A stretch of DNA of 64,000 nt from assembly GCF_044891285.1 (NCBI RefSeq), contig NZ_JAUIYO010000002.1, positions 124,001 to 188,000 on the forward strand, read 5' to 3'. A model generated the notes under the pieces. It did not search any database and had not been told where the DNA came from. It saw only the letters and a list, made by a program, of their open reading frames with translations. Below, piece after piece: positions 52,346-60,962 of this stretch (position 1 is its first letter; every line of letters starts with the position of its first letter). Made by a program: the position numbers and the translations under genes. The DNA is from Pseudobacillus lumedeiriae. GTDB taxonomy: Bacteria; Bacillota; Bacilli; Bacillales; Domibacillaceae.

Positions 52346-53013
52346 AAGTAGCAGATAAACTACAAGATATACAGCTGCGGATTGGGGAGGCTTGCGAAAT
52401 TGCGGGCCGGCATCCAGAGGAAGTAACAATCATTGCGGTAACGAAGTACGTATCTACAGAGAGAGCGCAGGAAGCACTTGAAGCTGGACTCATTCATCTC
52501 GGGGAAAACCGGGATGATGGGCTTTTGAATAAATGGGACAAGCTAGAAGGAGAGCCTGTCTGGCATTTTATCGGCAGTCTGCAGACGAGAAAAGTGAAAA
52601 GTATTATTGACAAAGTATCGTACATACATTCACTCGATCGGCTTTCACTTGCACAGGAAATTAATAAGCGGGCCGAACGGCCGATTCATTGTTTCATCCA
52701 AGTGAATGTGTCAGGAGAGGAATCTAAGCATGGTTTAACACCTGAAGAAGTGATTCCATTCGTGAATCAGCTGGCTGAATACGAGAAAATTATCGTAAGC
52801 GGTTTAATGACGATGGCTCCATTTACGGATGATGAACAGGTGCTGCGAGGCTGCTTTAAACAGCTGAAACAGCTTCAAACTGAAGTACAAACTATGAGGC
52901 TGTCCTATGCTCCCTGCACTGAATTGTCAATGGGGATGAGCAATGACTATCAAATTGCGATTGAAGAAGGGGCAACGATGGTACGAATTGGCACAGCTCT
53001 TGTTGGTGAATAA
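52342..53013 (+). CDS. ylmE: YlmE, YggS-type pyridoxal phosphate homeostasis protein
   Basis: PLP-binding TIM-barrel protein without known catalysis that affects vitamin B6 and amino-acid balance. Lys in IAVTKYVS binds PLP; GENRDDGLLNKW, WHFIGSLQTRK, VNVSGEESKHGL and LSMGMSNDYQIAIEEGATMVRIGTAL are family blocks. 223 residues. GTG 52342 overlaps the ylmD stop and follows GGAGAGAG. It is next to sepF, as in many Gram-positive bacteria. Confidence 0.93.
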   Translation: MKVADKLQDIQLRIGEACEIAGRHPEEVTIIAVTKYVSTERAQEALEAGLIHLGENRDDGLLNKWDKLEGEPVWHFIGSLQTRKVKSIIDKVSYIHSLDRLSLAQEINKRAERPIHCFIQVNVSGEESKHGLTPEEVIPFVNQLAEYEKIIVSGLMTMAPFTDDEQVLRGCFKQLKQLQTEVQTMRLSYAPCTELSMGMSNDYQIAIEEGATMVRIGTALVGE

Positions 53014-53027
53014 TCCCAGGAGGTGAA

Positions 53028-53465
53028 ATGGTGGGAATCAAGTCTAAGTTCAAAGCTTTCTTTCTTTTAGATGAAGAGGACTATCAGTTGGTGGAAGAAA
53101 CTGAGACCGATGATGTAGAAAAAGAAAAGAATCCAAAATCATCCAAAAAAAATATAGTCAGTCTGCAAAGTGTACAGAAATCGTCTAAAGTGATTCTGAG
53201 TGAACCAAGGGTATTTGCAGAAGCGCAGGAAATTGCTGATCAATTAAAGAATAGACGGGCTGTCATTGTTAATTTGCAGCGGATTCAGCATGATCAAGCA
53301 AAGCGGGTGATTGATTTTTTAAGCGGTACGGTTTATGCAATCGGGGGAGAAATTCAACAGCTGGGCCAGAAAATCGTGCTTTGTACGCCGGATAATGTAG
53401 AAGTAGATGGAAGCATCACACAATTTATTAAAGAAGACGATATTGATAACACGGGGTGGTCATAA
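53028..53465 (+). CDS. sepF: Division protein SepF
   Basis: Forms rings that bundle FtsZ and link it to the membrane through an N-terminal amphipathic helix (residues 2-12, GIKSKFKAFFL). An acidic linker of about 40 residues precedes the core (KNIVSLQSVQKSSKVILSEPRVFAEAQEIAD, RRAVIVNLQRIQHDQAKRVIDFLSGTVYAIGGEIQ). 145 residues. ATG 53028 is four bases after AGGAGG; GTG 53031, seven bases away, may be the real start. Confidence 0.95.
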   Translation: MVGIKSKFKAFFLLDEEDYQLVEETETDDVEKEKNPKSSKKNIVSLQSVQKSSKVILSEPRVFAEAQEIADQLKNRRAVIVNLQRIQHDQAKRVIDFLSGTVYAIGGEIQQLGQKIVLCTPDNVEVDGSITQFIKEDDIDNTGWS

Positions 53466-53470
53466 ACGAT

Positions 53471-53755
53471 ATGTCAATCGTAGTTGGTTTATTAGTTCAG
53501 ATTATTCAACTTTATTCCTATGCTCTGATCATTTATATTTTAATGTCTTGGTTTCCAAACGCACGTGAAACCTCTATTGGTCAATTTTTTTCCAGAATTT
53601 GCGAGCCATATTTGGAACCTTTCAGAAAGATTATTCCTCCGCTCGGCATGATCGATATTTCACCGCTTGTTGCCTTTTTAGTGTTAAAGATGGCTATACA
53701 GGGACTGTTTCAGTTAAATAGGTGGGTATCTCAACTAACTATAGGGATCATTTGA
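53471..53755 (+). CDS. ylmG: YggT-family membrane protein YlmG
   Basis: Small two-helix membrane protein of the YggT family, linked to division or wall assembly by its constant place beside sepF. Helices lie at about 5-25 and 65-85; the loop SWFPNARETSIGQFFSRICEPYLEPFRKIIPPLGMIDISP is the conserved core. 94 residues. ATG 53471 lies just after the sepF stop with GGGGTGG upstream; a GTG at 53456 inside sepF is possible. Confidence 0.9.
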   Translation: MSIVVGLLVQIIQLYSYALIIYILMSWFPNARETSIGQFFSRICEPYLEPFRKIIPPLGMIDISPLVAFLVLKMAIQGLFQLNRWVSQLTIGII

Positions 53756-53762
53756 TTGAAAG

Positions 53763-53788
53763 AGGAAGCAGCTGCTTCCTTTTTTTAC
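53763..53788 (+). terminator. Terminator between ylmG and ylmH
   Basis: The perfect palindrome AGGAAGCAGCTGCTTCCT, able to fold as a 7-base stem with a 4-base loop, is followed by T7. It may attenuate read-through from ylmG into ylmH. Confidence 0.75.
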
Positions 53789-53818
53789 ATTTATCGCTTG
53801 TTAAGGAAAGGAGGATAA

Positions 53819-54598
53819 ATGGTGTCATCTATTTATCAGCATTTTCGTCCGGAAGAAAAAGAGTTCATCGATCAAGTACTCCAATGGAGAAGAGAGGCGG
53901 CTGAAATGTACGTGCCTAAGCTGACGGATTTTCTTGATCCCAGAGAGCAGGAAATTGTTCAATCCGTTGTAGGGACACACAATGACGCAGTTGTTTTCTT
54001 CTTTGGGGGAACAGATCCATCAGAAAGGAAAAGAGCCTATATTTGTCCTGACTATTTTGCCCCGAAAGAAAAAGATTTTGATATTGTACTGTATGAACTC
54101 AATTACCCTGATAAATTTGTAACCATTACGCATCCACAAGTGCTAGGCAGTTTGATGGGGCTCGGGCTGCGCCGCGGGAAATTTGGTGATATTTTAACGG
54201 ATGGCCAAGTGATTCAATTTATAGCAGCAAAAGAAGTGAGCAGCTATATCGAATTGAATTTTCATCATGTTGGAAAAGCCGCTGTCACCCTTCGCCAGAT
54301 AGGCTATGATCAAGCGATTAGACAGGAAGAAGAGTGGAAAGAAGTAAGTGTGACTGTCAGCTCTCTGCGTCTTGATGCGATTATTACTGCATTTACGAAG
54401 CAATCCAGACAGAAAGCTCAAGCGGCGATTAAGGGCGGACTTGTGAAAGTGAACTGGAAGCAGCAGGAGAATCCAGCGCTCGAATGTACTGAGGGAGATG
54501 TATTGTCCATCAGGGGAGCAGGAAGGGTGAAGATTTCGACGATTGACGGCAAAACGAAGAAAGAAAAATGGCGGATTATATTAGGTGTTATAAAATAA
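53819..54598 (+). CDS. ylmH: S4-domain RNA-binding protein YlmH
   Basis: RNA-binding protein reported in B. subtilis to take part in ribosome-associated quality control. The N-terminal domain (IYQHFRPEEKEFIDQVLQW, FFGGTDPSERKRAYICPDYF) is followed by an S4 domain from about 180 (SVTVSSLRLDAIITAFTKQSRQKAQAAIKGGLVKVNW). 259 residues. ATG 53819 is five bases after AAGGAGG. It lies between ylmG and divIVA as usual. Confidence 0.92.
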   Translation: MVSSIYQHFRPEEKEFIDQVLQWRREAAEMYVPKLTDFLDPREQEIVQSVVGTHNDAVVFFFGGTDPSERKRAYICPDYFAPKEKDFDIVLYELNYPDKFVTITHPQVLGSLMGLGLRRGKFGDILTDGQVIQFIAAKEVSSYIELNFHHVGKAAVTLRQIGYDQAIRQEEEWKEVSVTVSSLRLDAIITAFTKQSRQKAQAAIKGGLVKVNWKQQENPALECTEGDVLSIRGAGRVKISTIDGKTKKEKWRIILGVIK

Positions 54599-54705
54599 AT
54601 TCGCAAAATCACAGGAATTTTACCACAAGCTGCTGAAAAACCTTTATAATATTACACAATGGATAAAAAAAATGTCAATGAAAGATTTGCAATGGAGGTG
54701 GGCGT

Positions 54706-55215
54706 ATGCCTTTAACGCCGTTAGATATACATAACAAAGAGTTCAGCCGGGGATTTCGCGGATACGACGAAGATGAGGTTAATAACTTTTTAAATCAGAT
54801 TATTAAAGACTATGAGTTAATTATTCGAGAAAAGAAAGAGCTGGAAGATCAGCTGAACAGCCAAACTGAAAGATTGGGATATTTTTCAAACATCGAGGAA
54901 ACATTAAATAAATCCATTGTCATTGCTCAAGAAACAGCGGAAGAAGTAAAAAGAAATGCTCATAAAGAAGCGAAGCTCCTCATTCGGGAAGCAGAGAAGA
55001 ATGCGGATCGTATCGTCAATGAATCGTTATCAAAAGCGAGAAAGATTGCTGTTGAAATTGAAGAGCTGAAAAAGCAATCTAAGGTGTTTCGTACACGTTT
55101 TAAAATGTTAATGGAAGCTCAGCTTGATTTACTCAACAATGATGATTGGGATGCGTTAATGGATTTTGAAGTAGATGATGAAGAACTGCAAAAATTAAAC
55201 GAAGAAGAGTTGTAA
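54706..55215 (+). CDS. divIVA: DivIVA, polar/septal curvature-binding protein
   Basis: Coiled-coil scaffold that binds negatively curved membrane and places the Min system and chromosome-anchoring proteins. N-terminal membrane-binding domain MPLTPLDIHNKEFSRGFRGYDEDEVNNFLNQI with the key FRG loop, then coiled coil to about residue 150 and an acidic tail. 169 residues. ATG 54706 follows GGAGGTGG. Confidence 0.96.
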   Translation: MPLTPLDIHNKEFSRGFRGYDEDEVNNFLNQIIKDYELIIREKKELEDQLNSQTERLGYFSNIEETLNKSIVIAQETAEEVKRNAHKEAKLLIREAEKNADRIVNESLSKARKIAVEIEELKKQSKVFRTRFKMLMEAQLDLLNNDDWDALMDFEVDDEELQKLNEEEL

Positions 55216-55217
55216 GC

Positions 55218-55246
55218 TTGACGAACAGCCTGACAATTTTTATAAT
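55218..55246 (+). promoter_or_regulatory. Sigma A promoter of the ileS T-box leader
   Basis: TTGACG, 17 bases, TATAAT. It begins just after the divIVA stop and about 30 bases upstream of the T-box stem I start. Confidence 0.85.
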
Positions 55247-55277
55247 TGAAACATTACAAAAAGCGAATAAAAGAAAT

Positions 55278-55521
55278 GCGATGATAGGGAAAGTACATTT
55301 TTATAGCTTTTGAAGCGAGCCGGGGAACGGTGCAAGCCCGGTATAAGCGAAAAATGGAAGATCACCCTGGAGCTCTCTTCTCAAACGAGTGCATCAAGTA
55401 GAGAAGAGCGGATCATTCACGATACGAATGCTTAAGTGAACATGTTTATTCATGTTAAACAGGGTGGTACCGCGGGAAACCTTCTCGTCCCTTTTTTAGG
55501 GATGAGAAGGTTTTTTTATTT
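55278..55521 (+). promoter_or_regulatory. Isoleucine T-box leader
   Basis: tRNA-sensing leader that lets ileS be read only when tRNA(Ile) is uncharged. It begins with GCGATGATAGGGAAAGTA and has the T-box AGGGTGGTACCGCG at 55461-55474. The terminator is CCTTCTCGTCCC with GGGATGAGAAGG and T7 (55479-55520). The specifier triplet is most likely ATC at 55371-55373 (GAAGATCACC), coding for isoleucine. Confidence 0.93.
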
Positions 55522-55611
55522 ATCTTGTCTTAACTGACAGTCAAGTTTTCACTGATGAAAGCGTCGTTTTATCTAATCGCAAAGCTGCAATTGTAAAAAG
55601 GAGGATCAATT

Positions 55612-58380
55612 ATGGTGGAATATAAAGACACATTATTAATGCCTAAAACAGAGTTTCCGATGCGTGGGAATTTACCGAAGCGTGAGCCGGCTATGCAAGA
55701 AAAATGGGCTGAAATGGATATTTATGAGAAAGTTCAGGAGCGGACGAAAGGGCGGCCGATGTTTGTGCTGCATGACGGTCCTCCGTATGCGAATGGCGAT
55801 ATTCACATGGGACATGCGCTTAATAAGATTTTAAAGGACTTTATTGTTCGCTACAAGTCAATGAGCGGTTTTCATGCTCCGTATGTACCCGGCTGGGATA
55901 CGCACGGACTGCCGATTGAGCAGGCGCTGACGAATAAAGGTGTCAAACGAAAAGAAATGACAATTGTCGAGTTTCGCCAGCTGTGTGAACAGTATGCTTA
56001 TGAGCAAGTGGAAAATCAGAAGGAACAATTTAAGCATTTAGGTGTGCGCGGCGATTGGGATAATCCTTATATTACCCTAAAGCCGGAATACGAAGCGCAG
56101 CAAATTAAAGTATTCGGCGAGATGGCGAAGAAAGGCTATATTTATAAGGGCTTGCGCCCAGTTTACTGGTCACCGTCGAGTGAGTCGGCTCTTGCTGAAG
56201 CTGAAATCGAGTACCAAGATAAGCGTTCACCGTCTATTTATGTCGCATTTGATGTAAGGGATGGCAAAGGAGTACTTGAAGAAGGTACAAAAATCATTAT
56301 TTGGACGACGACACCTTGGACGATTCCGGCCAACCTTGGAATTTCGGTTCATCCGGAATTGACATATGCCGTTGTTGAAGCATCCGGGGAAAAGTATGTC
56401 GTAGTTCAAGAGTTAGTGGAAGAAACGGCTTCTAAGTTAGAGTGGGAAACAAAAGAGATCGTAAAAACGGTAAAAGGGGCGGATCTTGAGTATGTCGTAG
56501 CGAAGCATCCGCTTTATAATCGTGATTCTCTCGTTATGCTTGGAGAACATGTCACAACAGATGCCGGTACAGGATGCGTACATACAGCACCGGGCCACGG
56601 GGAAGATGACTTTAACATCGGAAAGAAATACGGTTTAGACGTTCTTTGTCCAGTCAATGACCGCGGAGTACTGACGGCTGAGGCCCCAGGTTTTGAAGGG
56701 TTATTTTATGATGAAGCGAATAAGCCGATTACAGAGAAATTGGAAGAAGCGGGTGCACTTTTAAAACTTGAATTCTTCACACACTCTTATCCGCATGATT
56801 GGCGTACGAAAAAACCGGTTATTTTCCGGGCGACGGCGCAATGGTTTGCGTCCATTGATAAATTCCGCAGCGAGCTGCTCCAGGCGGTAAAAGAAACAAA
56901 ATGGGTGCCGGCTTGGGGAGAAACGCGGCTCTTCAACATGGTGCGTGACCGTGGAGACTGGTGTATTTCCCGCCAGCGTGCATGGGGTGTACCAATTCCT
57001 GTATTTTATGCGGAAAATAACGAGCCGATTATTACAGATGAAACGATTGCGCACGTGTCAGAATTGTTCCGTGAACACGGTTCGAATATTTGGTTTGAAA
57101 GAGAAGCGAAGGATCTTCTGCCAGCCGGCTTTACACATCCGGGCAGTCCGAACGGCCAATTTACGAAAGAAACAGATATTATGGATGTTTGGTTCGATTC
57201 TGGTTCTTCTCATCAGGCAGTCCTTGAAGAGCGTGATGATTTACAGCGTCCAGCTGATCTTTATCTTGAAGGTTCGGATCAATACCGCGGCTGGTTTAAC
57301 TCTTCGTTAACGACGGGCGTAGCGGTTACCGGCAAAGCGCCTTATAAGGGGGTGCTAAGCCATGGTTTTGCCCTCGATGGAGAAGGACGCAAGATGAGTA
57401 AATCACTAGGAAACGTCGTCGTCCCATCTAAGGTAATGAAACAGCTTGGTGCTGATATTTTACGCTTATGGGTGGCTTCGGTTGATTTCCAGGCAGACGT
57501 TCGTGTATCTGATGCGATTTTAAAACAAGTAGCTGAGGTCTATCGTAAAATTCGAAATACATTCCGTTTCTTACTTGGCAACTTAGCGGATTTCCAGCCA
57601 GCAGATGCTGTTGCTTATGAACACCTTCGAGAAGTTGACCAGTTCATGCTAGTAAAATTAAATGAACTGATTAAAGACGTGCACCACCATTATGAAAACT
57701 ATGAGTTTGCAGCCATTTATCATGCTGTTAATAATTTCTGCACAGTGGATTTAAGTGCCTTCTATCTCGACTTTGCGAAAGATATTTTATACATTGAACC
57801 GGAAAGCCACGCGGACCGCCGCGCAATTCAAACGGTTCTGTACGAAACATTGCTTGCTTTAACGAAATTGCTGGCACCAATTTTAGCGCATACGGCTGAT
57901 GAAGTTTGGGCTTATGTTCCAGGTGCGGCAGAAGAAAGTGTGCAGTTAACAGATATGCCGACATGGAAAGAGTTAGACGGTGCGGCTGAATTGATAGAAA
58001 AATGGACAAGATTTATGAATCTTCGTGATGACATTTTAAAAGCACTTGAAGAAGCCCGTAATGAAAAGGTCATCGGGAAATCATTAACAGCGAAAGTGAC
58101 GTTATACGCGGATGATGAAACGAAAGCCTTGCTTGATTCCATTGATGAAGAAATGAAACAGCTGTTAATCGTTTCAGGGTTTGAACGTGGTGGATCAAAA
58201 ACGGAAGCACCAGATCATGCTTTGACGTTTGACCATGTGGCTGTTGTCGTTGAAAAAGCGGAGGGTGATACGTGTGAGCGTTGTTGGATTGTTTCTGCCG
58301 AAGTGGGAGGAGATCCAGCTCATCCAACACTTTGCCCGCGCTGTGCACAAGTCGTTTCAGATCATTATACTGAGGTATAA
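55612..58380 (+). CDS. ileS: Isoleucyl-tRNA synthetase
   Basis: Class Ia synthetase charging tRNA(Ile). HIGH-type motif DGPPYANGDIHMGHALNK near residue 55, editing domain CP1 (WTTTPWTIPANLG; TDAGTGCVHTAPGHGEDDF), KMSKS at about 595 (GRKMSKSLGNVV), and a C-terminal zinc ribbon with two pairs of cysteines (CERCW, CPRC). The zinc end and 922-residue length mark the type usual in Bacillus, sensitive to mupirocin as a class (inference). ATG 55612 follows AAGGAGG. Confidence 0.98.
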   Translation: MVEYKDTLLMPKTEFPMRGNLPKREPAMQEKWAEMDIYEKVQERTKGRPMFVLHDGPPYANGDIHMGHALNKILKDFIVRYKSMSGFHAPYVPGWDTHGLPIEQALTNKGVKRKEMTIVEFRQLCEQYAYEQVENQKEQFKHLGVRGDWDNPYITLKPEYEAQQIKVFGEMAKKGYIYKGLRPVYWSPSSESALAEAEIEYQDKRSPSIYVAFDVRDGKGVLEEGTKIIIWTTTPWTIPANLGISVHPELTYAVVEASGEKYVVVQELVEETASKLEWETKEIVKTVKGADLEYVVAKHPLYNRDSLVMLGEHVTTDAGTGCVHTAPGHGEDDFNIGKKYGLDVLCPVNDRGVLTAEAPGFEGLFYDEANKPITEKLEEAGALLKLEFFTHSYPHDWRTKKPVIFRATAQWFASIDKFRSELLQAVKETKWVPAWGETRLFNMVRDRGDWCISRQRAWGVPIPVFYAENNEPIITDETIAHVSELFREHGSNIWFEREAKDLLPAGFTHPGSPNGQFTKETDIMDVWFDSGSSHQAVLEERDDLQRPADLYLEGSDQYRGWFNSSLTTGVAVTGKAPYKGVLSHGFALDGEGRKMSKSLGNVVVPSKVMKQLGADILRLWVASVDFQADVRVSDAILKQVAEVYRKIRNTFRFLLGNLADFQPADAVAYEHLREVDQFMLVKLNELIKDVHHHYENYEFAAIYHAVNNFCTVDLSAFYLDFAKDILYIEPESHADRRAIQTVLYETLLALTKLLAPILAHTADEVWAYVPGAAEESVQLTDMPTWKELDGAAELIEKWTRFMNLRDDILKALEEARNEKVIGKSLTAKVTLYADDETKALLDSIDEEMKQLLIVSGFERGGSKTEAPDHALTFDHVAVVVEKAEGDTCERCWIVSAEVGGDPAHPTLCPRCAQVVSDHYTEV

Positions 58381-58405
58381 TGAGATAGATTTTGTGTGAT
58401 TAGGA

Positions 58406-58491
58406 GGTTGTCCTGTAAGTGTCTATTCCGATCACTATGCCGTTTGGAATAATGATCGGGAGCATGTATACACGCGCAGGACAGCTTTTTT
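58406..58491 (+). terminator. Terminator of ileS
   Basis: GTTGTCCTG pairs with CAGGACAGC, then T6. A second inner stem (CCGATCA with TGATCGG) makes a long structure. Confidence 0.8.
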
Positions 58492-58529
58492 AATGGATTG
58501 GCTATGTTAAATTGTTGACTTTCCTCTTT

Positions 58530-58574
58530 TGTTGATTAGAGAGGAAAGTGAGTGCTCCCGAGGAAATCAACAGG
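58530..58574 (+). repeat. M4: short TIR-bounded element upstream of lspA
   Basis: TGTTGATT and AATCAACA inverted ends around GAGGAAAGTGAGTGCTCCCGAGG. It lies inside the open frame extending lspA upstream, showing that extension is not coding. Confidence 0.7.
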
Positions 58575-58628
58575 GGAGCTGACAAAGCCAATGGATTAAA
58601 CAAGACGTGCAGGAATGGAGGAAACCCC

Positions 58629-59117
58629 TTGTACTATTTGTTAGCACTGTTGGTGATCTTATTAGATCAGTGGACAAAGTGGCTGATCGTTAAAAGTATG
58701 GAAATTGGGGAAAGTATAGAAGTAATCAAAAACTTTTTTTACATCACTTCCCATCGTAATCGGGGCGCTGCCTGGGGAATGCTTGAAGGGCAATTCTGGC
58801 TTTTTTATATGATTACGATCGTTGTTGTGGCTGGAATTGTGTATTATATGCAAACAGAAGCGAAAAACAAGCCGTTGATGAAAAGCGCTCTCGGCTTTTT
58901 GCTTGGAGGCGCGATAGGAAACTTTATTGACCGTGTCTTCCGAAAAGAAGTCGTCGATTTTTTCAATACGTATATTTTCGGCTATGACTTCCCGATTTTT
59001 AACATTGCTGATGCTGCTCTGACGATCGGAGTCATTTTGTTAATTATTGCGATGTTGATTGAAGACAGGAAAGAAAAGAGGAATTTGAATGGAAAGCATG
59101 GAGCATATCGTTCGTGA
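58629..59117 (+). CDS. lspA: Lipoprotein signal peptidase
   Basis: Type II signal peptidase, cutting prolipoproteins before the lipidated cysteine. Four membrane helices; catalytic aspartates in GNFIDRVFRKEVVDFF and FNIADAALTIGV; the conserved LLDQWTKWLI and HRNRGAAWGML blocks are present. 162 residues. TTG 58629 is six bases after GGAGG. Its last 29 bases overlap the next gene. Confidence 0.95.
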   Translation: MYYLLALLVILLDQWTKWLIVKSMEIGESIEVIKNFFYITSHRNRGAAWGMLEGQFWLFYMITIVVVAGIVYYMQTEAKNKPLMKSALGFLLGGAIGNFIDRVFRKEVVDFFNTYIFGYDFPIFNIADAALTIGVILLIIAMLIEDRKEKRNLNGKHGAYRS

Positions 59118-60000
59118 AGAGGAAAACAACGTCAGGATAGACAAAGTAGCAGCGGAATTAAATGAAGAGTGGTCACGGACACAGGTGCAGGAGTGGATCA
59201 AAGCGGGATTGGTGAAAGTGAATGGCAAACCGGTCAAATCCAATTATAAGTGTCTTTCTGGTGATCAGCTGTTCATAGAAATTCCAGACCCTGAGCCGCT
59301 TGACATTGAAGCGGAAGATTTACAGCTTGATATTTATTATGAAGATAAAGACGTACTCGTTGTAAATAAACCGCGGGGAATGGTCGTTCATCCGGCACCG
59401 GGGCATTTATCCGGTACACTAGTTAATGGATTGATGGCTCATTGTAAAGATTTATCAGGCATTAACGGCGTGATGCGCCCGGGCATTGTTCACCGTATTG
59501 ATAAAGATACGTCGGGATTATTAATGGTAGCAAAAAATGACATGGCTCATGAAAAACTTGTGCAGCAGCTTGTAGATAAATCGGTCACACGCAAATATAA
59601 AGCGATTGTCCACGGCATCATTTCCCATGACCATGGTACGATTGACGCGCCGATTGGACGCGATCAGAAAGAGCGTCAAAGCATGGCGGTTGTAGACGGC
59701 GGGAAACATGCTGTTACCCATTTCCAGGTTATTGAACGATTTAAAGATTTCACGTTTGTTGAGTGTGAGCTTGAAACAGGCAGAACTCACCAAATTAGAG
59801 TGCATATGAAGTATATTGGTTATCCGCTGGCGGGTGACCCAAAATACGGACCGAAGAAAACACTTGATATTGATGGCCAGGCACTGCATGCAGGTGTGCT
59901 CGGTTTTGTGCATCCGCGTACAGATGAATATATGGAATTTGAAGCACCGCTTCCAGAAGAATTCACTCAACTATTAAAGTTATTGTCGAAAAGTAATTGA
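59089..60000 (+). CDS. ylyB: RluD-family 23S rRNA pseudouridine synthase (YlyB)
   Basis: Pseudouridine synthase with an N-terminal S4 domain (RIDKVAAELNEEWSRTQVQEWIKAGLVKVNG) and the RluA/RluD catalytic domain. The catalytic Asp is in GIVHRIDKDTSGLLMVAK near residue 140; ETGRTHQIRVHMKYIGYPLAGDPKYG is the second signature. 303 residues. ATG 59089 follows AGAGGA inside lspA. The pyr promoter -35 overlaps its stop codon. Confidence 0.93.
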   Translation: MESMEHIVREEENNVRIDKVAAELNEEWSRTQVQEWIKAGLVKVNGKPVKSNYKCLSGDQLFIEIPDPEPLDIEAEDLQLDIYYEDKDVLVVNKPRGMVVHPAPGHLSGTLVNGLMAHCKDLSGINGVMRPGIVHRIDKDTSGLLMVAKNDMAHEKLVQQLVDKSVTRKYKAIVHGIISHDHGTIDAPIGRDQKERQSMAVVDGGKHAVTHFQVIERFKDFTFVECELETGRTHQIRVHMKYIGYPLAGDPKYGPKKTLDIDGQALHAGVLGFVHPRTDEYMEFEAPLPEEFTQLLKLLSKSN

Positions 60001-60025
60001 CAATCTGTAGAGTCTGCAGTAAACT
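59997..60025 (+). promoter_or_regulatory. pyr operon promoter
   Basis: TTGACA, a 17-base spacer and TAAACT. The -35 hexamer overlaps the stop codon of the upstream pseudouridine synthase gene. Transcription would start near 60032, ahead of the PyrR site. Confidence 0.8.
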
Positions 60026-60050
60026 GTAATCAGTTGAATAAGACCTTTAA

Positions 60051-60164
60051 ATACAGTCCCGTGAGGCTGGAAAGGTATCGGATTATATTCAGGGAAAAGA
60101 CTGTTTCTTTTTTCTGTATATAGGTATACCTATCCCCTCGCCCACGCGGCGGGGGGCTTTTTTT
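60051..60164 (+). promoter_or_regulatory. PyrR-controlled attenuator upstream of pyrR
   Basis: The PyrR RNA-binding loop AGTCCCGTGAGGCTGGAAAGG (60055-60075, one continuous site) fits the anti-antiterminator consensus. The terminator is CCCCTCGCC with GGCGGGGGG around CACGC, then T7 (60134-60164). With UMP bound, PyrR should favour the terminator. Confidence 0.9.
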
Positions 60165-60185
60165 ATAGTAAAAAGGGGTGATCGA

Positions 60186-60722
60186 ATGGAAAAGGCAATA
60201 GTCATGGATGAGCAGGCGATCCGCCGGGCATTGACAAGAATCGCTCACGAAATACTTGAAAAGAATAAAGGTGTTGAACACTGCGTACTCGTCGGAATCA
60301 AAACAAGAGGAATTTATTTGGCGAAACGTTTGGCAGAACGTATTAAACAAATAGAAGGACAAGATATACCAGTCGGTGATCTTGATATAACGCTATATAG
60401 GGATGATTTATCCGTCAAAACAGCAAATAATGATCCGGAAGTAAAGGGTTCAGATATTCCGGTGGGTGTAACAAATAAAATTGTTATCCTTGTCGATGAT
60501 GTGCTGTATACGGGCAGAACAGTTAGAGCCGCGCTGGATGCGCTTATGGACATCGGCCGTCCTTCTCATATTCAAATGGCTGCATTAGTTGACCGAGGTC
60601 ACCGGGAGCTGCCGATTCGGGGCGACTATATTGGGAAAAACATTCCTTCGTCCAGCAGTGAGCGAATTGTTGTTTCCTTAGAGGAAGTAGATGGGATCGA
60701 TCAGGTAACTATTCATGAATAA
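60186..60722 (+). CDS. pyrR: PyrR, pyr attenuation regulator / uracil phosphoribosyltransferase
   Basis: Binds pyr leader RNA with UMP to promote termination, and has weak UPRTase activity. The PRPP motif VILVDDVLYTGRTVRAAL is intact; VLVGIKTRGIYLAKRLA, DITLYRDDLS and LVDRGHRELPIRGDYIGKNIPSS are family blocks. 178 residues. ATG 60186 follows AAAGGGGTGA. It leads the operon. Confidence 0.97.
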   Translation: MEKAIVMDEQAIRRALTRIAHEILEKNKGVEHCVLVGIKTRGIYLAKRLAERIKQIEGQDIPVGDLDITLYRDDLSVKTANNDPEVKGSDIPVGVTNKIVILVDDVLYTGRTVRAALDALMDIGRPSHIQMAALVDRGHRELPIRGDYIGKNIPSSSSERIVVSLEEVDGIDQVTIHE

Positions 60723-60834
60723 AAGAACATTCTTAGATGTCGCCGAGAGCGCAAAGAATAGCCATAGCATGAATGCACATAATATACATGTACGATTTAT
60801 AAATATGCATAATTTCATATGTGCCTTTTAAAAA

Positions 60835-60939
60835 TGTTCAGAGAAGCATTTAAGGGTGACAGACAATGGAAACTGCAGGTATACTGCTAGAAATATCGTC
60901 TGTACATTAAACACTCTTAGAAAAAAAGGGTGTTTTTTT
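60835..60939 (+). promoter_or_regulatory. PyrR attenuator between pyrR and pyrB
   Basis: A PyrR-type loop, TTCAGAGAAGCATTTAAGG (60837-60855), is a weaker match than the first. The terminator is AAACACTCTT with AAGGGTGTTT plus T's (60909-60939). The ribosome site of pyrB follows. pyrP, found here in B. subtilis between two attenuators, is absent. Confidence 0.75.
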
Positions 60940-60962
60940 ATGAAAATGGAGGCGGAAAACAG

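Noticed and set aside
53764..53781. Operator-like perfect palindrome before ylmH
   Set aside because: It is directly followed by T7, so a terminator explains it better than a protein-binding site.
58548..58628. 27-residue upstream extension of lspA
   Set aside because: It begins inside element M4; GGAGG six bases before TTG 58629 and the conserved LspA length fix the start there.
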